Shown here piece by piece: positions 1 through 12,389 of a DNA stretch of 64,000 nucleotides. Origin of the DNA: Symsagittifera roscoffensis (Eukaryota > Xenacoelomorpha > Acoela > Convolutidae); the NCBI RefSeq assembly GCF_963678635.1, contig NC_087070.1, positions 14,387,840 through 14,451,839 of the forward strand. Reading direction: 5' to 3'. Every line of letters starts with the position of its first letter. Positions within the stretch are counted from its first letter, which is position 1. The position numbers were made by a program, and so were the translations under genes. The notes below the pieces were generated by a model. The model was not told the DNA's origin and did no database searches. It worked only from the letters and a program-made list of their open reading frames with translations.

Positions 1-1022
1 TTGAAACAACAATTGGCGTCTAAGGTCAACAAGACATCCAGGTCTTGTTTTGGAGTGACGCTCACGCTTACCATTTCTAAGCTTACCAAAGAATTAATCC
101 TCGCGCTTGTTTCAGTGCGTCTGTAGACATTGAGGCACTACGAATGTTTTGCGACAGATCGCTAGAAATCTTTGTGCAATGGGATTTCATCGTGGTTTTC
201 TGTCAAGATAAAATGAACGGAGGTCATTTTTGAGTTTACAATACCCTTGTAAAGTTCATAGTTGCCATCTTTCTAACCAGTGTCGAACCGAAGCTGGCTC
301 TTTTATTACCTCTCTTGAAAAACACCTTCGAAATCTCTTGAACATTCTGATATCCCCGAAATTCATATATCTGGCAGTACAACTGTTTAACAGTGACTCC
401 ACTCCAATGAAAAATTACCTTTGATGAGGAGTTGTACCACGTAGCCACCGATGACAGTCCCGAAGACAGCCTTTCGTGAAAACTGTTAAGTCACGAGACC
501 GAGTTTCTTGAAAACTTCTGCCTGGCTTCCTAAGCCGTCTCTAGATGTTATAAAAAAGTTCGCCTGGAAGAATCAACCGATATTTTTTGATTCTATGCAA
601 ATGAGATAACGGATTGGTTAAATCTGTCATTATTTGGGAGAAAAACTTGGCTCTTTATCCAATTTCACGCACTAGCTGCATACGTAATAAGATTACTGCC
701 ATGGCACACACTTTTCCGTCTTTCGATTTTTTGAACTAGAAGTGAAAATGGTCGATAACAAAAACTCCGCTGAAAAATTGAGTTGACTAGCCGTATAATC
801 ACCATTTATAGGTTCAAATGGTCTTTTACGCTTGATTGCTTGGTTTCGGCGTCTTGCTTCAAACAGTTTCGGAGCGAAAATTTCTGTGATACTAGATGAG
901 GCTTTCTCTTCACTTGTTCACTTGCCTTACGACACGAGCTGTCCCTATCGACATCTTAGCTTCTCTGCTTGACATTTCGTGGGTTATTATAATTGAGAGG
1001 TTGTTTTTCCCGCCGACGAATC
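1..1022. other. No feature recognised
   Basis: AT-rich unique-looking sequence downstream of the channel's presumed stop. Open frames here are at most about 70 codons, overlap each other on both strands and resemble nothing I know. A 3' untranslated region for the channel could lie here, but I cannot place a polyadenylation signal with confidence. Confidence 0.4.
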
Positions 1023-1434
1023 CCGTCTGGCGTCAACTCGGTTAATGGCATAACTTCGTGGGCTCCCCAAAAAGCTACTGGTGTGCATTGAAACATGGAA
1101 TCACCGGGCTACCTGCCGCTTAGCTCACAAAAGCTTTAACCTGAAATTCAAACAAGCTCGTTTGCCAAAACATGGTTGCTCGTGAGAGTGTCTGGTAAAG
1201 TCCTGTAATCTCGTGTTCTTTCTTCTCGTTACTGAAAACTAACGCTAGAAATACTTGACTTAACGTGCTGCTTGATTAGGAAATCTTCAATTGAGCGACA
1301 ACTGACTCCGGTAATTAACTAATTTGAATATTAAAACAGAAAAAAAAATCTCGTCTCGTCTGGCAGGCTATCGCTGACTGTATGTGATTTACCGGTATCA
1401 CAAAAAGCAAATAATAAACTAATAAACTAATAAA

Positions 1435-1645
1435 GTTCTAGCCATGAATGTGACCGTTTAGTGGGGAGATATTTATACGTTCTTATGGACAACTTCTGCG
1501 ATGTAAGCCGTTTCCAGAAAGAATTCACTTTGCTTAAATCTTCAAAGTTTTTTTGGGAGAGTTTTAGGGTCATGAGTTGCGCGGTCGCAACATGTATGGA
1601 ACTGCCTAAGTTTTTTCCCCTGAACTTGACGTAATTGAATTGTTT
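1435..1645 (-). CDS. Candidate C-terminal exon of the channel, distal tandem copy
   Basis: The minus strand is open up to a TAG stop after WLELY. The translation contains HVATAQLMTLKLSQKNFEDL, followed by VNSFWKRLTSQKLSIRTYKY. This pattern (alternating charged/hydrophobic helix, then W, then QK.I..Y.P.K) resembles the post-S6 TRP-helix region of TRPA proteins. A TTAG acceptor sits near 1612, but it gives phase 1 while the upstream pore exon ends in phase 0. An alternative acceptor (GTCAAG, near 1632) gives phase 0 but adds about 12 residues. The block is part of a ~625-bp tandem duplication (second copy about 742 bp away) and both copies stay open, so only one may be used. It could also be non-coding DNA that happens to be open. 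Confidence 0.35.
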
Positions 1646-2176
1646 GGTTTGCTTTTTTCTCTTGTATGCAAGACAATTGGGCAGACATACAATTGCGCTG
1701 TTTTCCAGAAAAGAGTGGACTGACTGGTGGCAGCGCAAGATCAGTAATTCATCCCATTTAATCCCGTCTGGCGTCTACTCGGATAATGGCATAACTTCGT
1801 GGGCTCCCCAAAAAGCTACTGGTGTGCATTGAATCATGGAATCAACGGGCTCACTGCCGCTTAGCTCACAAAAGCTTTAAACTGAAATGCAGACAGCCTG
1901 GTTTGCCAAAAAATGGTTGCTCATGAGAGTGCCTGGTAAGGTCCTGTAATCTCGTGTTCTTTCTTCTCGTTACTGAAAACTAACGCTAGAATTACTTGAC
2001 ATAACGTGCTGCTTGATTCGGAAATCTTCAATTGAGCGACAACTGACTCCGGTAATTAACTAATTTGAATAATAAAACAGAAAAAAGTCTCGTCTCGTCT
2101 GGCAGGCTATCGCTGTCTATATGTGATTTACCGGTATCACAAAAAGCAAATAAAAAACTAATAAACTAATAAAGTT

Positions 2177-2387
2177 CTAGCCATAATTGTGACCATTTAG
2201 TGGGAAGATATTTATACGTTCTTATGGACAACTTCTGCGATGTATGCCGTTTCCAGAAAGAATTCACTTTGCTTACATCTTCAAAGTTTTTTTGGGAGAG
2301 TTTTAGGGTCATGAGTTGCGCGGTCGCAACATGTATGGAAGTGCCTAAGTTTTTTCCCCTGAACTTGACGTAATTGAATTGTTTGGT
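2177..2387 (-). CDS. Candidate C-terminal exon of the channel, proximal tandem copy
   Basis: This is the near-identical partner of 1435-1645, closer to the pore exon and so first in the transcript. The open frame is kept, with a few substitutions (for example V for L after FED, H for L after WKR, W and Q near the end) and the same WLELY plus TAG stop. The same TTAG acceptor is present (with GCACTT following). Because it is the first copy downstream of the 2592 donor it is the likelier one to be spliced in, but the phase mismatch described for the distal copy applies here too. Two intact copies suggest a recent duplication, or mutually exclusive last exons. Confidence 0.35.
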
Positions 2388-2591
2388 TAGAGCGTTAACC
2401 TTATTTTCTGGCCGAGTTTGCTGGGATTAGAAAAGATGTGATATTGGAATTGATCTGCGGACTTTTCAGTTTTTCTCAAATTGCCTAATGTTTGAACAAG
2501 GTTCAAATAAATTTGCAAGTTCACTTGTGACAGTGTCAATTTAAACAGTTGAGTTGCTCTCTTTCTTTCAAAAATTAATATGCTTTATCAC

Positions 2592-2845
2592 CTGTACATC
2601 GCCGATAGCCACTGCAGTGATCAAATTCATCATCACTATTGTCACGAAAAAGATGAAGAAAAGTGCCAAAAACGCCTGAAGAACTTCGATCCAGTTTCCG
2701 ATTGCGTTTTCATTCTCATCCCCAGCGTAAGTTCCGATCACCATGTAGAAGCTCTTGAAGGCCGAGTTGACTGGAGTTCGGAAGTTGGGGTTTGAGTCTG
2801 GGTTGATGACGTAGAGGCAAAGGGCAGGGGCGAGGAGAAAGAAGG
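2592..2845 (-). CDS. TRPA: TRPA-like channel exon: S5 end, pore region and S6
   Basis: The exon is 254 nt (2 + 84 codons), entering in phase 1 after a TTTCAG acceptor (2850-2846) and ending in phase 0 at CAG before GTGATA (2591 downwards). It starts with a hydrophobic S5 segment (FFLLAPALCLYV). A pore-like stretch with FKSFYMVIGTYAGDENE follows. It ends with a strong S6 helix, VMMNLITAVAIGDVQ, which closely resembles the S6/TRP-box start of TRPA channels (VLMNLL..LAVGDI type). The phase-1 entry joins exactly to the upstream exon (11645-11471), whose last base G plus CC makes Ala, giving an uninterrupted linker-to-S5 alignment. The intron between them is the one filled by the 89-bp minisatellite. 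Codon and GC content are clearly higher than in the surrounding AT-rich DNA. Confidence 0.82.
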
Positions 2846-3632
2846 CTGAAATAGGATAGTGATGAAAGAACACTCGCTAACTTCAGTTCCATTGAAAACA
2901 GATTCGGTTGCTGCTAAAGAGTAGATGCTACAACCTGTTCAGCCTGTCTGTTCAACTAACTCGGCGGCGATTGAAGTTTTCGCTGAACTTGTGCAGCACT
3001 GCAGCAACGCTAGTGTGGCTGCTTTTAAACTGTTTTTCTTTCAGGTCTTTAACTTCTTGAAAGGTTAAGTCAAACTTTCTTAATGCTCTTATTCATGCGA
3101 GATTGACAAAATTGAAAATAAGTTATAACCAGAATTCGAACTTAGAAAGTAACAAAGTCTTTTTACTATCGAAATTGTTGGTAAGAAGTTGTTTGCAGAC
3201 AAAAGTACTGGATAATATAGTTTAATATAGCAAATTTGTAAAAGATGACACACGTATGTAGTGCAAAGTGTGTTGAATTCAACCGTATCAAATAAACTCA
3301 AAGGCTAACTGCACTTGTTTGTTTCACTTGGTTCCAGACAAAACAGGGGTCAATTCTAATTGACCCGCAGGTTGTCATACATCTCCAAGGACATAACATA
3401 GACTCACTCAATACCCCTATGTCACATTATATTATTATGCCTCAAGATGTGGGTTTGTGGACTTTTTCTTATATTTTGGTGATGGCATGATGTCTACGTG
3501 ACAGAAAACAGTCAGTGTAAATGACCACAAAGTTCAGATGTTGCGAATGGGTGGGAAAATCAAACGAACTATGCGAAGTGAGCTATGGCACCGCCACAAC
3601 AGTAGCTTTCTCCCTAGTATCGAGAGGAAGCA
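2846..3632 (-). other. Unique part of the last-but-one channel intron
   Basis: This is intron sequence between the pore-exon acceptor (2850-2846) and the start of the 89-bp array. It is AT-rich and holds no ORF of note. I see no other exon here, which agrees with the exact phase match between the flanking exons. Confidence 0.55.
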
Positions 3633-6600
3633 GGCGTGGGATATACCTAGTGGCAGGAGTAGTATGAAGAATGTGGGGAGGATGATGAAAAGCATGACAA
3701 ATTAAAATAGATGGAACAAATTTGTTGGGGTATACCTAGTGGCAGGACTAGTATGAAGCATGTGGCGAGGATGATGAAAAGCATGACAAATTAAAATAGA
3801 TGGAACAAATTTGTTGGGGTATACCTAGTGGCAGGAATAGTATGAAGCATGTGGCGAGGATGATGAAAAGCATGACAAATTAAAATAGATGGAACAAATT
3901 TGTTGGGGTATACCTAGTGGCAGGAATAGTATGAAGCATGTGGCGAGGATGATGAAAAGCATGACAAATTAAAATAGATGGAACAAATTTGTTGGGGTAT
4001 ACCGTGTGGCAGGAGTAGTATGAAGAATGTGGGGAGGATGGTGAAAAACAAGACAAAATAAAATTGACAGAAAAGATGTGTTGGGATATATCTAGTGGCA
4101 GGAGTAGTATGCAGAATGTGGCGAGGTTGATGAATAACAAGACAAAATAAAATTGATAGAAAAGATGTGATGGGATAAACCTAGTGGCAGGACTAGTATG
4201 AATAATGTGGCGAGGTTGATGAATAACAAGAAAAATAAAATTGATAGAAAAGATGTGTTGGGATATATCTAGTGGCAGGAGTAGTTTGAAGAATGTGGGG
4301 AGGATGGTGAATAACAAGACAAAATAAAATTGATAGAAAAGATGTGTTGGGATATATCTAGTGGCAGAAGTAGTTTGAAGAATGTGGGGAGGATGGCGAA
4401 TAACAAGACAAAATAAAATTGATAGAAAAAATTTGATGGGATAAACCTAGTGGCAGGAGTAGTATGAAGAATGTGGCGAGGTTGATGAATAACAAGACAA
4501 AATAAAAATGATAGAAAAGATGTGTTGGGATATACCTAGTGGCAGGAGTAGTATGAAGAATGTGGGGAGGATGGTGAAAAACAAGACAAAATAAAATTGA
4601 TAGAAAAGATGTGATGGGATAAACCTAGTGGCAGGAGTAGTATGAAGAATGTGGGGAGGATGGTGAAAAACAAGACAAAATAAAATTGATAGAAAAAATT
4701 TGATGGGATAAACCTAGTGGCAGGAGTAGTATGAAGAATGTGGCGAGGTTGATGAATAACAAGACAAAATAAAAATGATAGAAAATATGTGTTGGGATAT
4801 ACCTAGTGGCAGGAGTAGTATGCAGAATGTGGCGAGGTTGATGAATAACAAGACAAAATTAAATTGATAGAAAAGATGTGATGGGATAAACCTAGTGGCA
4901 GGACTAGTATGAAGAATGTGGCGAGGTTGATGAATAACAAGACAAAATAAAATTGATAGAAAAGATGTGTTGGGATATATCTAGTGGCAGGAGTAATTTG
5001 AAGAATGTGGGGAGGATGGTGAATAACAAGACAAAAAAAATTGATAGAAAAGATGTGATGGGATAAACCTAGTGGCAGGAGTAGTATGAAGAATGTGGGG
5101 AGGATGGTGAATAACAAGACAAAATAAAATTGATAGAAAAGATGTAATGGGATAAACCTAGTGGCAGGATAAGTATGAAGAATGTGGGGAGGATGGTGAA
5201 AAACAAGACAAAATAAAATTGACAGAAAAGATGTGTTGGGATATATCTAGTGGCAGGAGTAGTATGCAGAATGTGGCGAGGTTGATGAATAACAAGACAA
5301 AATAAAATTGATAGAAAAGATGTGATGGGATAAACCTAGTGGCAGGACTAGTATGAATAATGTGGCGAGGTTGATGAATAACAAGAAAAATAAAATTGAT
5401 AGAAAAGATGTGTTGGGATATATCTAGTGGCAGGAGTAGTTTGAAGAATGTGGGGAGGATGGTGAATAACAAGACAAAATAAAATTGATAGAAAAGATGT
5501 GTTGGGATATATCTAGTGGCAGAAGTAGTTTGAAGAATGTGGGGAGGATGGCGAATAACAAGACAAAATAAAATTGATAGAAAAAATTTGATGGGATAAA
5601 CCTAGTGGCAGGAGTAGTATGAAGAATGTGGCGAGGTTGATGAATAACAAGACAAAATAAAAATGATAGAAAAGATGTGTTGGGATATACCTAGTGGCAG
5701 GAGTAGTATGAAGAATGTGGGGAGGATGGTGAAAAACAAGACAAAATAAAATTGATAGAAAAGATGTGATGGGATAAACCTAGTGGCAGGAGTAGTATGA
5801 AGCATGTGGCGAGGATGATGAAAAGCATGACAAATTAAAATAGATGGAACAAATTTGTTGGGGTATACCGTGTGGCAGGAGTAGTATGAAGAATGTGGGG
5901 AGGATGGTGAAAAACAAGACAAAATAAAATTGACAGAAAAGATGTGTTGGGATATATCTAGTGGCAGGAGTAGTATGAAGAATGTGGGGAGGATGGTGAA
6001 AAACAAGACAAAATAAAATTGATAGAAAAGATGTGATGGGATAAACCTAGTGGCAGGAGTAGTATGAAGCATGTGGCGAGGATGATGAAAAGCATGACAA
6101 ATTAAAATAGATGGAACAAATTTGTTGGGGTATACCGTGTGGCAGGAGTAGTATGAAGAATGTGGGGAGGATGGTGAAAAACAAGACAAAATAAAATTGA
6201 TAGAAAAAATTTGATGGGATAAACCTAGTGGCAGGAGTAGTATGAAGCATGTGGCGAGGATGATGAAAAGCATGACAAATTAAAATAGATGGAACAAATT
6301 TGTTGGGGTATACCGTGTGGCAGGAGTAGTATGAAGAATGTGGGGAGGATGGTGAAAAACAAGACAAAATAAAATTGACAGAAAAGATGTGTTGGGATAT
6401 ATCTAGTGGCAGGAGTAGTATGCAGAATGTGGCGAGGTTGATGAATAACAAGACAAAATAAAATTGATAGAAAAGATGTGATGGGATAAACCTAGTGGCA
6501 GGACTAGTATGAATAATGTGGCGAGGTTGATGAATAACAAGAAAAATAAAATTGATAGAAAAGATGTGTTGGGATATATCTAGTGGCAGGAGTAGTTTGA

Positions 6601-9600
6601 AGAATGTGGGGAGGATGGTGAATAACAAGACAAAATAAAATTAATAGAAAAGATGTGTTGGGATATATCTAGTGGCAGAAGTAGTTTGAAGAATGTGGGG
6701 AGGATGGCGAATAACAAGACAAAATAAAATTGATAGAAAAAATTTGATGGGATAAACCTAGTGGCAGGAGTAGTATGAAGAATGTGGCGAGGTTGATGAA
6801 TAACAAGACAAAATAAAAATGATAGAAAAGATGTGTTGGGATATACCTAGTGGCAGGAGTAGTATGAAGAATGTGGGGAGGATGGTGAAAAACAAGACAA
6901 AATAAAATTGATAGAAAAGATGTGATGGGATAAACCTAGTGGCAGGAGTAGTATGAAGAATGTGGGGAGGATGGTGAAAAACAAGACAAAATAAAATTGA
7001 TAGAAAAAATTTGATGGGATAAACCTAGTGGCAGGAGTAGTATGAAGAATGTGGCGAGGTTGATGAATAACAAGACAAAATAAAAATGATAGAAAATATG
7101 TGTTGGGATATACCTAGTGGCAGGAGTAGTATGCAGAATGTGGCGAGGTTGATGAATAACAAGACAAAATTAAATTGATAGAAAAGATGTGATGGGATAA
7201 ACCTAGTGGCAGGACTAGTATGAAGAATGTGGCGAGGTTGATGAATAACAAGACAAAATAAAATTGATAGAAAAGATGTGTTGGGATATATCTAGTGGCA
7301 GGAGTAATTTGAAGAATGTGGGGAGGATGGTGAATAACAAGACAAAAAAAATTGATAGAAAAGATGTGATGGGATAAACCTAGTGGCAGGAGTAGTATGA
7401 AGAATGTGGGGAGGATGGTGAATAACAAGACAAAATAAAATTGATAGAAAAGATGTAATGGGATAAACCTAGTGGCAGGATAAGTATGAAGAATGTGGGG
7501 AGGATGGTGAAAAACAAGACAAAATAAAATTGATAGAAAAAATTTGATGGGATAAACCTAGTGGCAGGAGTAGTATGAAGAATGTGGCGAGGTTGATGAA
7601 TAACAAGACAAAATAAAAATGATAGAAAAGATGTGTTGGGATATACCTAGTGGCAGGAGTAGTATGCAGAATGTGGCGAGGTTGATGAAAAACAAGACAA
7701 AATTAAATTGATAGAAAAGATGTGATGGGATAAACCTAGTGGCAGGACTAGTATGAAGAATGTGGCGAGGTTGATGAATAACAAGACAAATAAAATTGAT
7801 AGAAAAGATGTGTTGGGATATATCTAGTGGCAGGAGTAATTTGAAGAATGTGTGGAGGATGGTGAATAACAAGACAAAGAAAAATTGATAGAAAAGATGT
7901 GATGGGATAAACCTAGTGGCAGGAGTAGTATGAAGAATGTGTGGAGGATGGTGAATAACAAGACAAAATAAAATTGATAGAAAAGATGTAATGGGATAAA
8001 CCTAGTGGCAGGAGTAGTATGAAGAATGTGGGGAGGATGGTGAATAACAAGACAAAATAATATTGATAGAAAAAATGTGATGGGATAAACCTAGTGGCAG
8101 GAGTAGTATGAAGAATGCTGAGAGGTTGATGAACAACAAGACAAAATAAAATTGATAGAAAAGATGTGATGGGATAAACTTAGTGGCAGGAGTAATATGA
8201 AGAATGTGGCGAGGTTGATGAATAACAAGACAAAATAAAATTGATAGAAAAGATGTGATGGAATAAACCTAGTGGCAGGACTAGTATGAAGAATGTGGCG
8301 AGGTTGATGAATAACAAGACAAAATAAAATTGATAGAAAAGATGTGTTGGGATATACCTAGTGGCAGGAGTAGTATGCAGAATGTGGCGAGGTTGATGAA
8401 TAACAAGACAAAATAAAATTGATAGAAAAGATGTGTTGGGATATACCTAGTGGCAGGACTAGTATGAAGCATGTGGCGAGGATGATGAAAAGCATGACAA
8501 ATTAAAATAGATGGAACAGATTTGTTGGGGTATACCTAGTGGCAGGAGTAGTATGAAGAATATGGCGAGGTTGATGAATAACAAGATAAAATAAAATAGA
8601 TAGAAAAGATTTGTTGGGGTATACCTAGTGGCAGGAGTAGTATGAAGAATATGGAGAAGATGATGAATAACAAGACAAAATAAAATTGATAGAAAAGTTG
8701 TGTTGGGATATACCTAGTGGCAGGAGTAGTTTGAAGAATGTGGAGAGGATGATGAAAAACAAGACAAAATAAAATAGATAGAAAAGATGTGTTGGGGTAT
8801 ACCTAGTGGCAGGAGTAGTATGAAGAATATGGAGAAGATGATGAATAACAAGACAAAATAAAATTGATAGAAAAGATGTGTGGGGATATATCTAGTGGCA
8901 AGAGTAGTATGAAGAATGTGGCGAGGTTGATGAATAACAAGACAAAATAAAATTGATAGAAAAGATGTGATAGAATAAACCTAGTGGCAGGACTAGTATG
9001 AAGAATGTGGCGAGGTTGATGAATAACAAGACAAAAAAAAATTGATAGAAAAGATGTGTTGGGATATACCTAGTGGCAGGAGTTGTATGCAGAATGTGGC
9101 GAGGTTGATGAATAACAAGACAAAATAAAATTGATAGAAAAGATGTGTTGGGATATACCTAGTGGCAGGACTAGTATGAAGCATGTGGCGAGGATGATGA
9201 AAAGCATGACAAATTAAAATAGATGGAACAGATTTGTTGGGGTATACCTAGTGGCAGGAGTAGTTTGAAGAATATGGCGAGGTTGATGAATAACAAGATA
9301 AAATAAAATAGATAGAAAAGATTTGTTGGGGTATACCTAGTGGCAGGAGTAGTATGAAGAATATGGAGAAGATGATGAATAACAAGACAAAATAAAATTG
9401 ATAGAAAAGTTGTGTTGGGATATACCTAGTGGCAGGAGTAGTTTGAAGAATGTGGAGAGGTTGATGAAAAACAAGACAAAATAAAATAGATAGAAAAGAT
9501 GTGTTGGGGTATACCTAGTGGCAGGAGTAGTATGAAGAATATGGAGAAGATGATGAATAACAAGACAAAATAAAATTGATAGAAAAGATGTGTTGGGATA

Positions 9601-11513
9601 TATCTAGTGGCAAGAGTAGTATGAAGAATGTGGGGAGGATGGTGAATAACAAGACAAAATAAAATTGATAGAAAAAATGTGATGGGATAAACCTAGTGGC
9701 AGGAGTAGTATGAAGAATGTGGCGAGGTTGATGAATAACAAGACAAAATAAAACAGAAAGAAAAGTTGTGTTGGGATATACCTAGTGGCAGGAGTAGTAT
9801 GAAGAATGTGGAGAGGATGATGAATAACAAGACAAAATAAAATTGATAGAAAAGATGTGTTGGGATATATCTAGTGGCAGGAGTAGTATGAAGAATGTGG
9901 GGAGAATGGTGAATAACAAGACAAAATGAAATTGATAGAAAAGATGTGATGGGATAAACCTAGTGGCAGGAGTAGTATGCAGAATGTGGCGAGGTTGATG
10001 AATAACAGGACAAAATAAAATTGATAGAAAAGATGTGATGGGATAAACCTAGTGGCAGACTAGTATGAAGAATGTGGCGAGGTTGATGAATAACAAGACA
10101 AAATAAAATTGATAGAAAAGATGTGTTGGGATATACCTAGTGCCAGGAGTATTATGCAGAATGTGGCGAGTTTGATGAATAACAAGACAAAAAAAATTGA
10201 TAGAAAAGATGTGTTGGGATATACCTAGTGGCAGGACTAGTATGAAGCATGTGGCGAGGATGATGAAAAGCATGACAAATTAAAATAGATGGAACAGATT
10301 CGTTGGGGTATACCTAGTGGCAGGAGTAGTATGAAGAATATAGCGAGGTTGATGAATAACAAGATAAAATAAAACAGATAGAAAAGTTGTGTTGGGATAT
10401 ACCTAGTGGCAGTAGTAGTATGAAGAATGCGGAGAGGATGATGAAAAAACCAGACATAATAAAATAGATTGAAAAGATGTGTTGGGGTATACCTAGTGGC
10501 AGGAGTAGTATGAAGAATGTGGCGAGGTTCATGAATAACAAGACAAAATAAAATTGATAGAAAAGATGTGCTGGGATAAACCTAGTGGCAGGATAAGTAT
10601 GAAGAATGTGGGGAGGATGGTGAAAAACAAGACAAAATAAAATTGACAGAAAAGATGTGTTGGGATATATCTAGTGGCAGGAGTAGTATGCAGAATGTGG
10701 CGAGGTTGATGAATAACAAGACAAAATAAAATTGATAGAAAAGATGTGATGGGATAAACCTAGTGGCAGGACTAGTATGAATAATGTGGCGAGGTTGATG
10801 AATAACAAGAAAAATAAAATTGATAGAAAAGATGTGTTGGGATATATCTAGTGGCAGGAGTAGTTTGAAGAATGTGGCGAGGTTGATGAATAATAAGACA
10901 AAATAAAATTGATAGAAAAGATGTGTTGGGATATACCTAGTGGCAGGACTATTATGAAGCATGTGGCGAGGATGATGAAAAGCATGACAAATTAAAATAG
11001 ATGGAACAGATTCGTTGGGGTATACCTAGTGGCAGGACTAGTATGAAGAATATAGCGAGGTTGATGAATAACAAGATAAAATAAAACAGATAGAAAAGTT
11101 GTGTTGGGATATACCTAGTGGCAGGAGTAGTATGAAGAATGTGGAGAGGATGATGAATAATAAGACAAAATAAAATTGATAGAAAAGATATGTTGGGGTA
11201 TACCAAGTGGCAGGAGTAGTATGAAGAATGTGGCGAGGATTCTGAATAGAATGGCATATTAGAGTAGATGGAATATTTGTGTTGGGATATACCTAGTGGC
11301 AAGAGTAGTTTGAAGAATGTGGCGAGGATTCTGAATAGAATGGCATATTAGAGTAGATGGAATATTTGTGTTGGGGTATACCAAGTGGCAGGAGTAGTAT
11401 GAAGAATGTGGCGAGGATTCTGAATAGAATGGCATATTAGAGTAGATGGAATATTTGTGTTGGGATATACCTAGTGGCAAGAGTAGTTTGAAGAATGTGG
11501 CGAGGATGCCAAA
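3633..11513. repeat. 89-bp minisatellite, ~88 units, derived from a channel exon and its 5' splice site
   Basis: The period is 89 bp (anchor TTGTTGGGG at 3722, 3811, 3900). Read on the minus strand, each unit carries a version of CATCCTCGCCACATTCTTC, then CTGCCACTAG, then GTATATCCCAACA. That is the end of the S4-S5 linker exon, its donor site and the first ~25 intron bases. The array runs straight into the genuine exon at about 11513-11471. Many units keep GT after CTAG (GTATAT or GTTTAT), while others have AT (ATATAT). Larger repeats are visible: a 13-unit block of ~1156 bp repeated around 3.9, 5.1 and 6.3 kb, and an 8-unit block of 712 bp around 8.3 and 9.0 kb. Hydrophobic minus-strand frames of up to 223 codons here are translations of the repeat, not genes. 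Confidence 0.95.
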
Positions 11514-11645
11514 TAGCATGACAATGTAGATGCCGAAGTACTGGTTTTGCCGGCTGTGGAACCCCACGTTGATCCACAGCAGGAACAGCACCACAGTCAG
11601 GCGGAACCAGCTGGCGTCAGAGGGCACGTGTTCCCCAAACTCAGC
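11471..11645 (-). CDS. TRPA: TRPA-like channel exon: S4 and S4-S5 linker
   Basis: The exon is 175 nt (58 codons + 1 base), entering in phase 0 after TTTAG (11650-11646) and ending CTAG before GTATAT (11470 downwards), phase 1. The protein begins AEFGEHVPSDASWFRL. It continues with a helix (TVVLFLLWINVGFHSRQ) and then YFGIYIVMLFGILATFF, which aligns well with the GIFIVMLE.ILKT signature of TRPA1 S4 and linker. Upstream it joins exactly (phase 0) to the S2-S3 exon. Downstream G+CC makes Ala with the S5-pore exon. The last ~60 bases plus the donor are the template of the 89-bp array that follows directly. Reading through the donor stays open for about 212 nt, to a stop at 11259-11261, so donor misuse would truncate the channel before the pore. 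Confidence 0.85.
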
Positions 11646-12389
11646 CTAAATTAAACACCCCCGAGAGAAGAGAAGATTCAAATGAGATCACAAAAATCGG
11701 GTGCAAAAGTTTCGTGATATCTTTTCGTTTTTCGCAAAAATTATTTTCTTTTCCATTATGTGTTCCAGATGCTTTCTAGTTTGCCTTGATAATAAAAAAA
11801 GAACATGTGTTTTCAGTTTGTTGGCTTCCTTTTTTGGGATATAGGTAAACGGTCTATCAACTTAAAATATGACATAACAATTAAGAGAGAATAGAGAATC
11901 AGTTTTCAAGTAAGTGCAGAAATAGACTGACAGACAATTTACAGAATGGATGAACTTTAGAATAGTGACTACAGCTTACCGACTAATGATGCGGCCATAA
12001 AATAAACATACTAATTACTAAAAAACAGATGGCTCCCTTTCAATACCACTCTCCTAGATAAGAGAGATGGGCAACAAAACATGGTAAGTTTCATATTCAC
12101 TGAAGCCAATCTCGCACCCATGTTACCGTCGCATTCCCTTCTAAGAACGAAAGTCTGTAACAACTGCAAACTGTATGAGCAAAGTTTTGCAAACCATTTT
12201 TCGAAGATTACTTTACTTGTTGATTGACTTTATCGCTAAAAAGATGATCAATTTAATTTCACATGCAATCAGTTTTGGTCATAGATTTAAAATTTGACAG
12301 GCACTTTTTCAAAATCACTGGACTAAATAGCGCCGATAATTGTTCGATAATTCGAAGAAATGAGGAATGTTTATGCTTGGGCTGGTGAG
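11646..12389 (-). other. Channel intron, no other feature seen
   Basis: Start of the ~7.6-kb intron between the S2-S3 and S4 exons (11646-19239). The acceptor is preceded by a pyrimidine-rich tract (rich in TCTTCTCTTCTC on the minus strand) about 30 bases upstream. The rest is AT-rich, with no open frame or repeat I recognise. Confidence 0.5.

Larger units (their letters stand above)
1023..2388. repeat. Tandem duplication of ~625 bp (two copies, offset ~742 bp)
   Basis: Positions about 1023-1646 and 1765-2388 are near-identical. Both start with CCCGTCTGGCGTC and end at GAATTGTTTGGTT. They differ by scattered substitutions and small indels. The ~118 bp between them is unique. The copies contain the candidate C-terminal exon and about 400 bp of flanking, probably 3'-untranslated or intergenic, sequence. 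Confidence 0.85.

Noticed and set aside
3880-11302. Many hydrophobic minus-strand ORFs (up to 223 codons) looking like membrane proteins
   Set aside because: They are translations of the 89-bp tandem repeat in rotating frames; the hydrophobicity comes from the exon-derived LLLPL segment.
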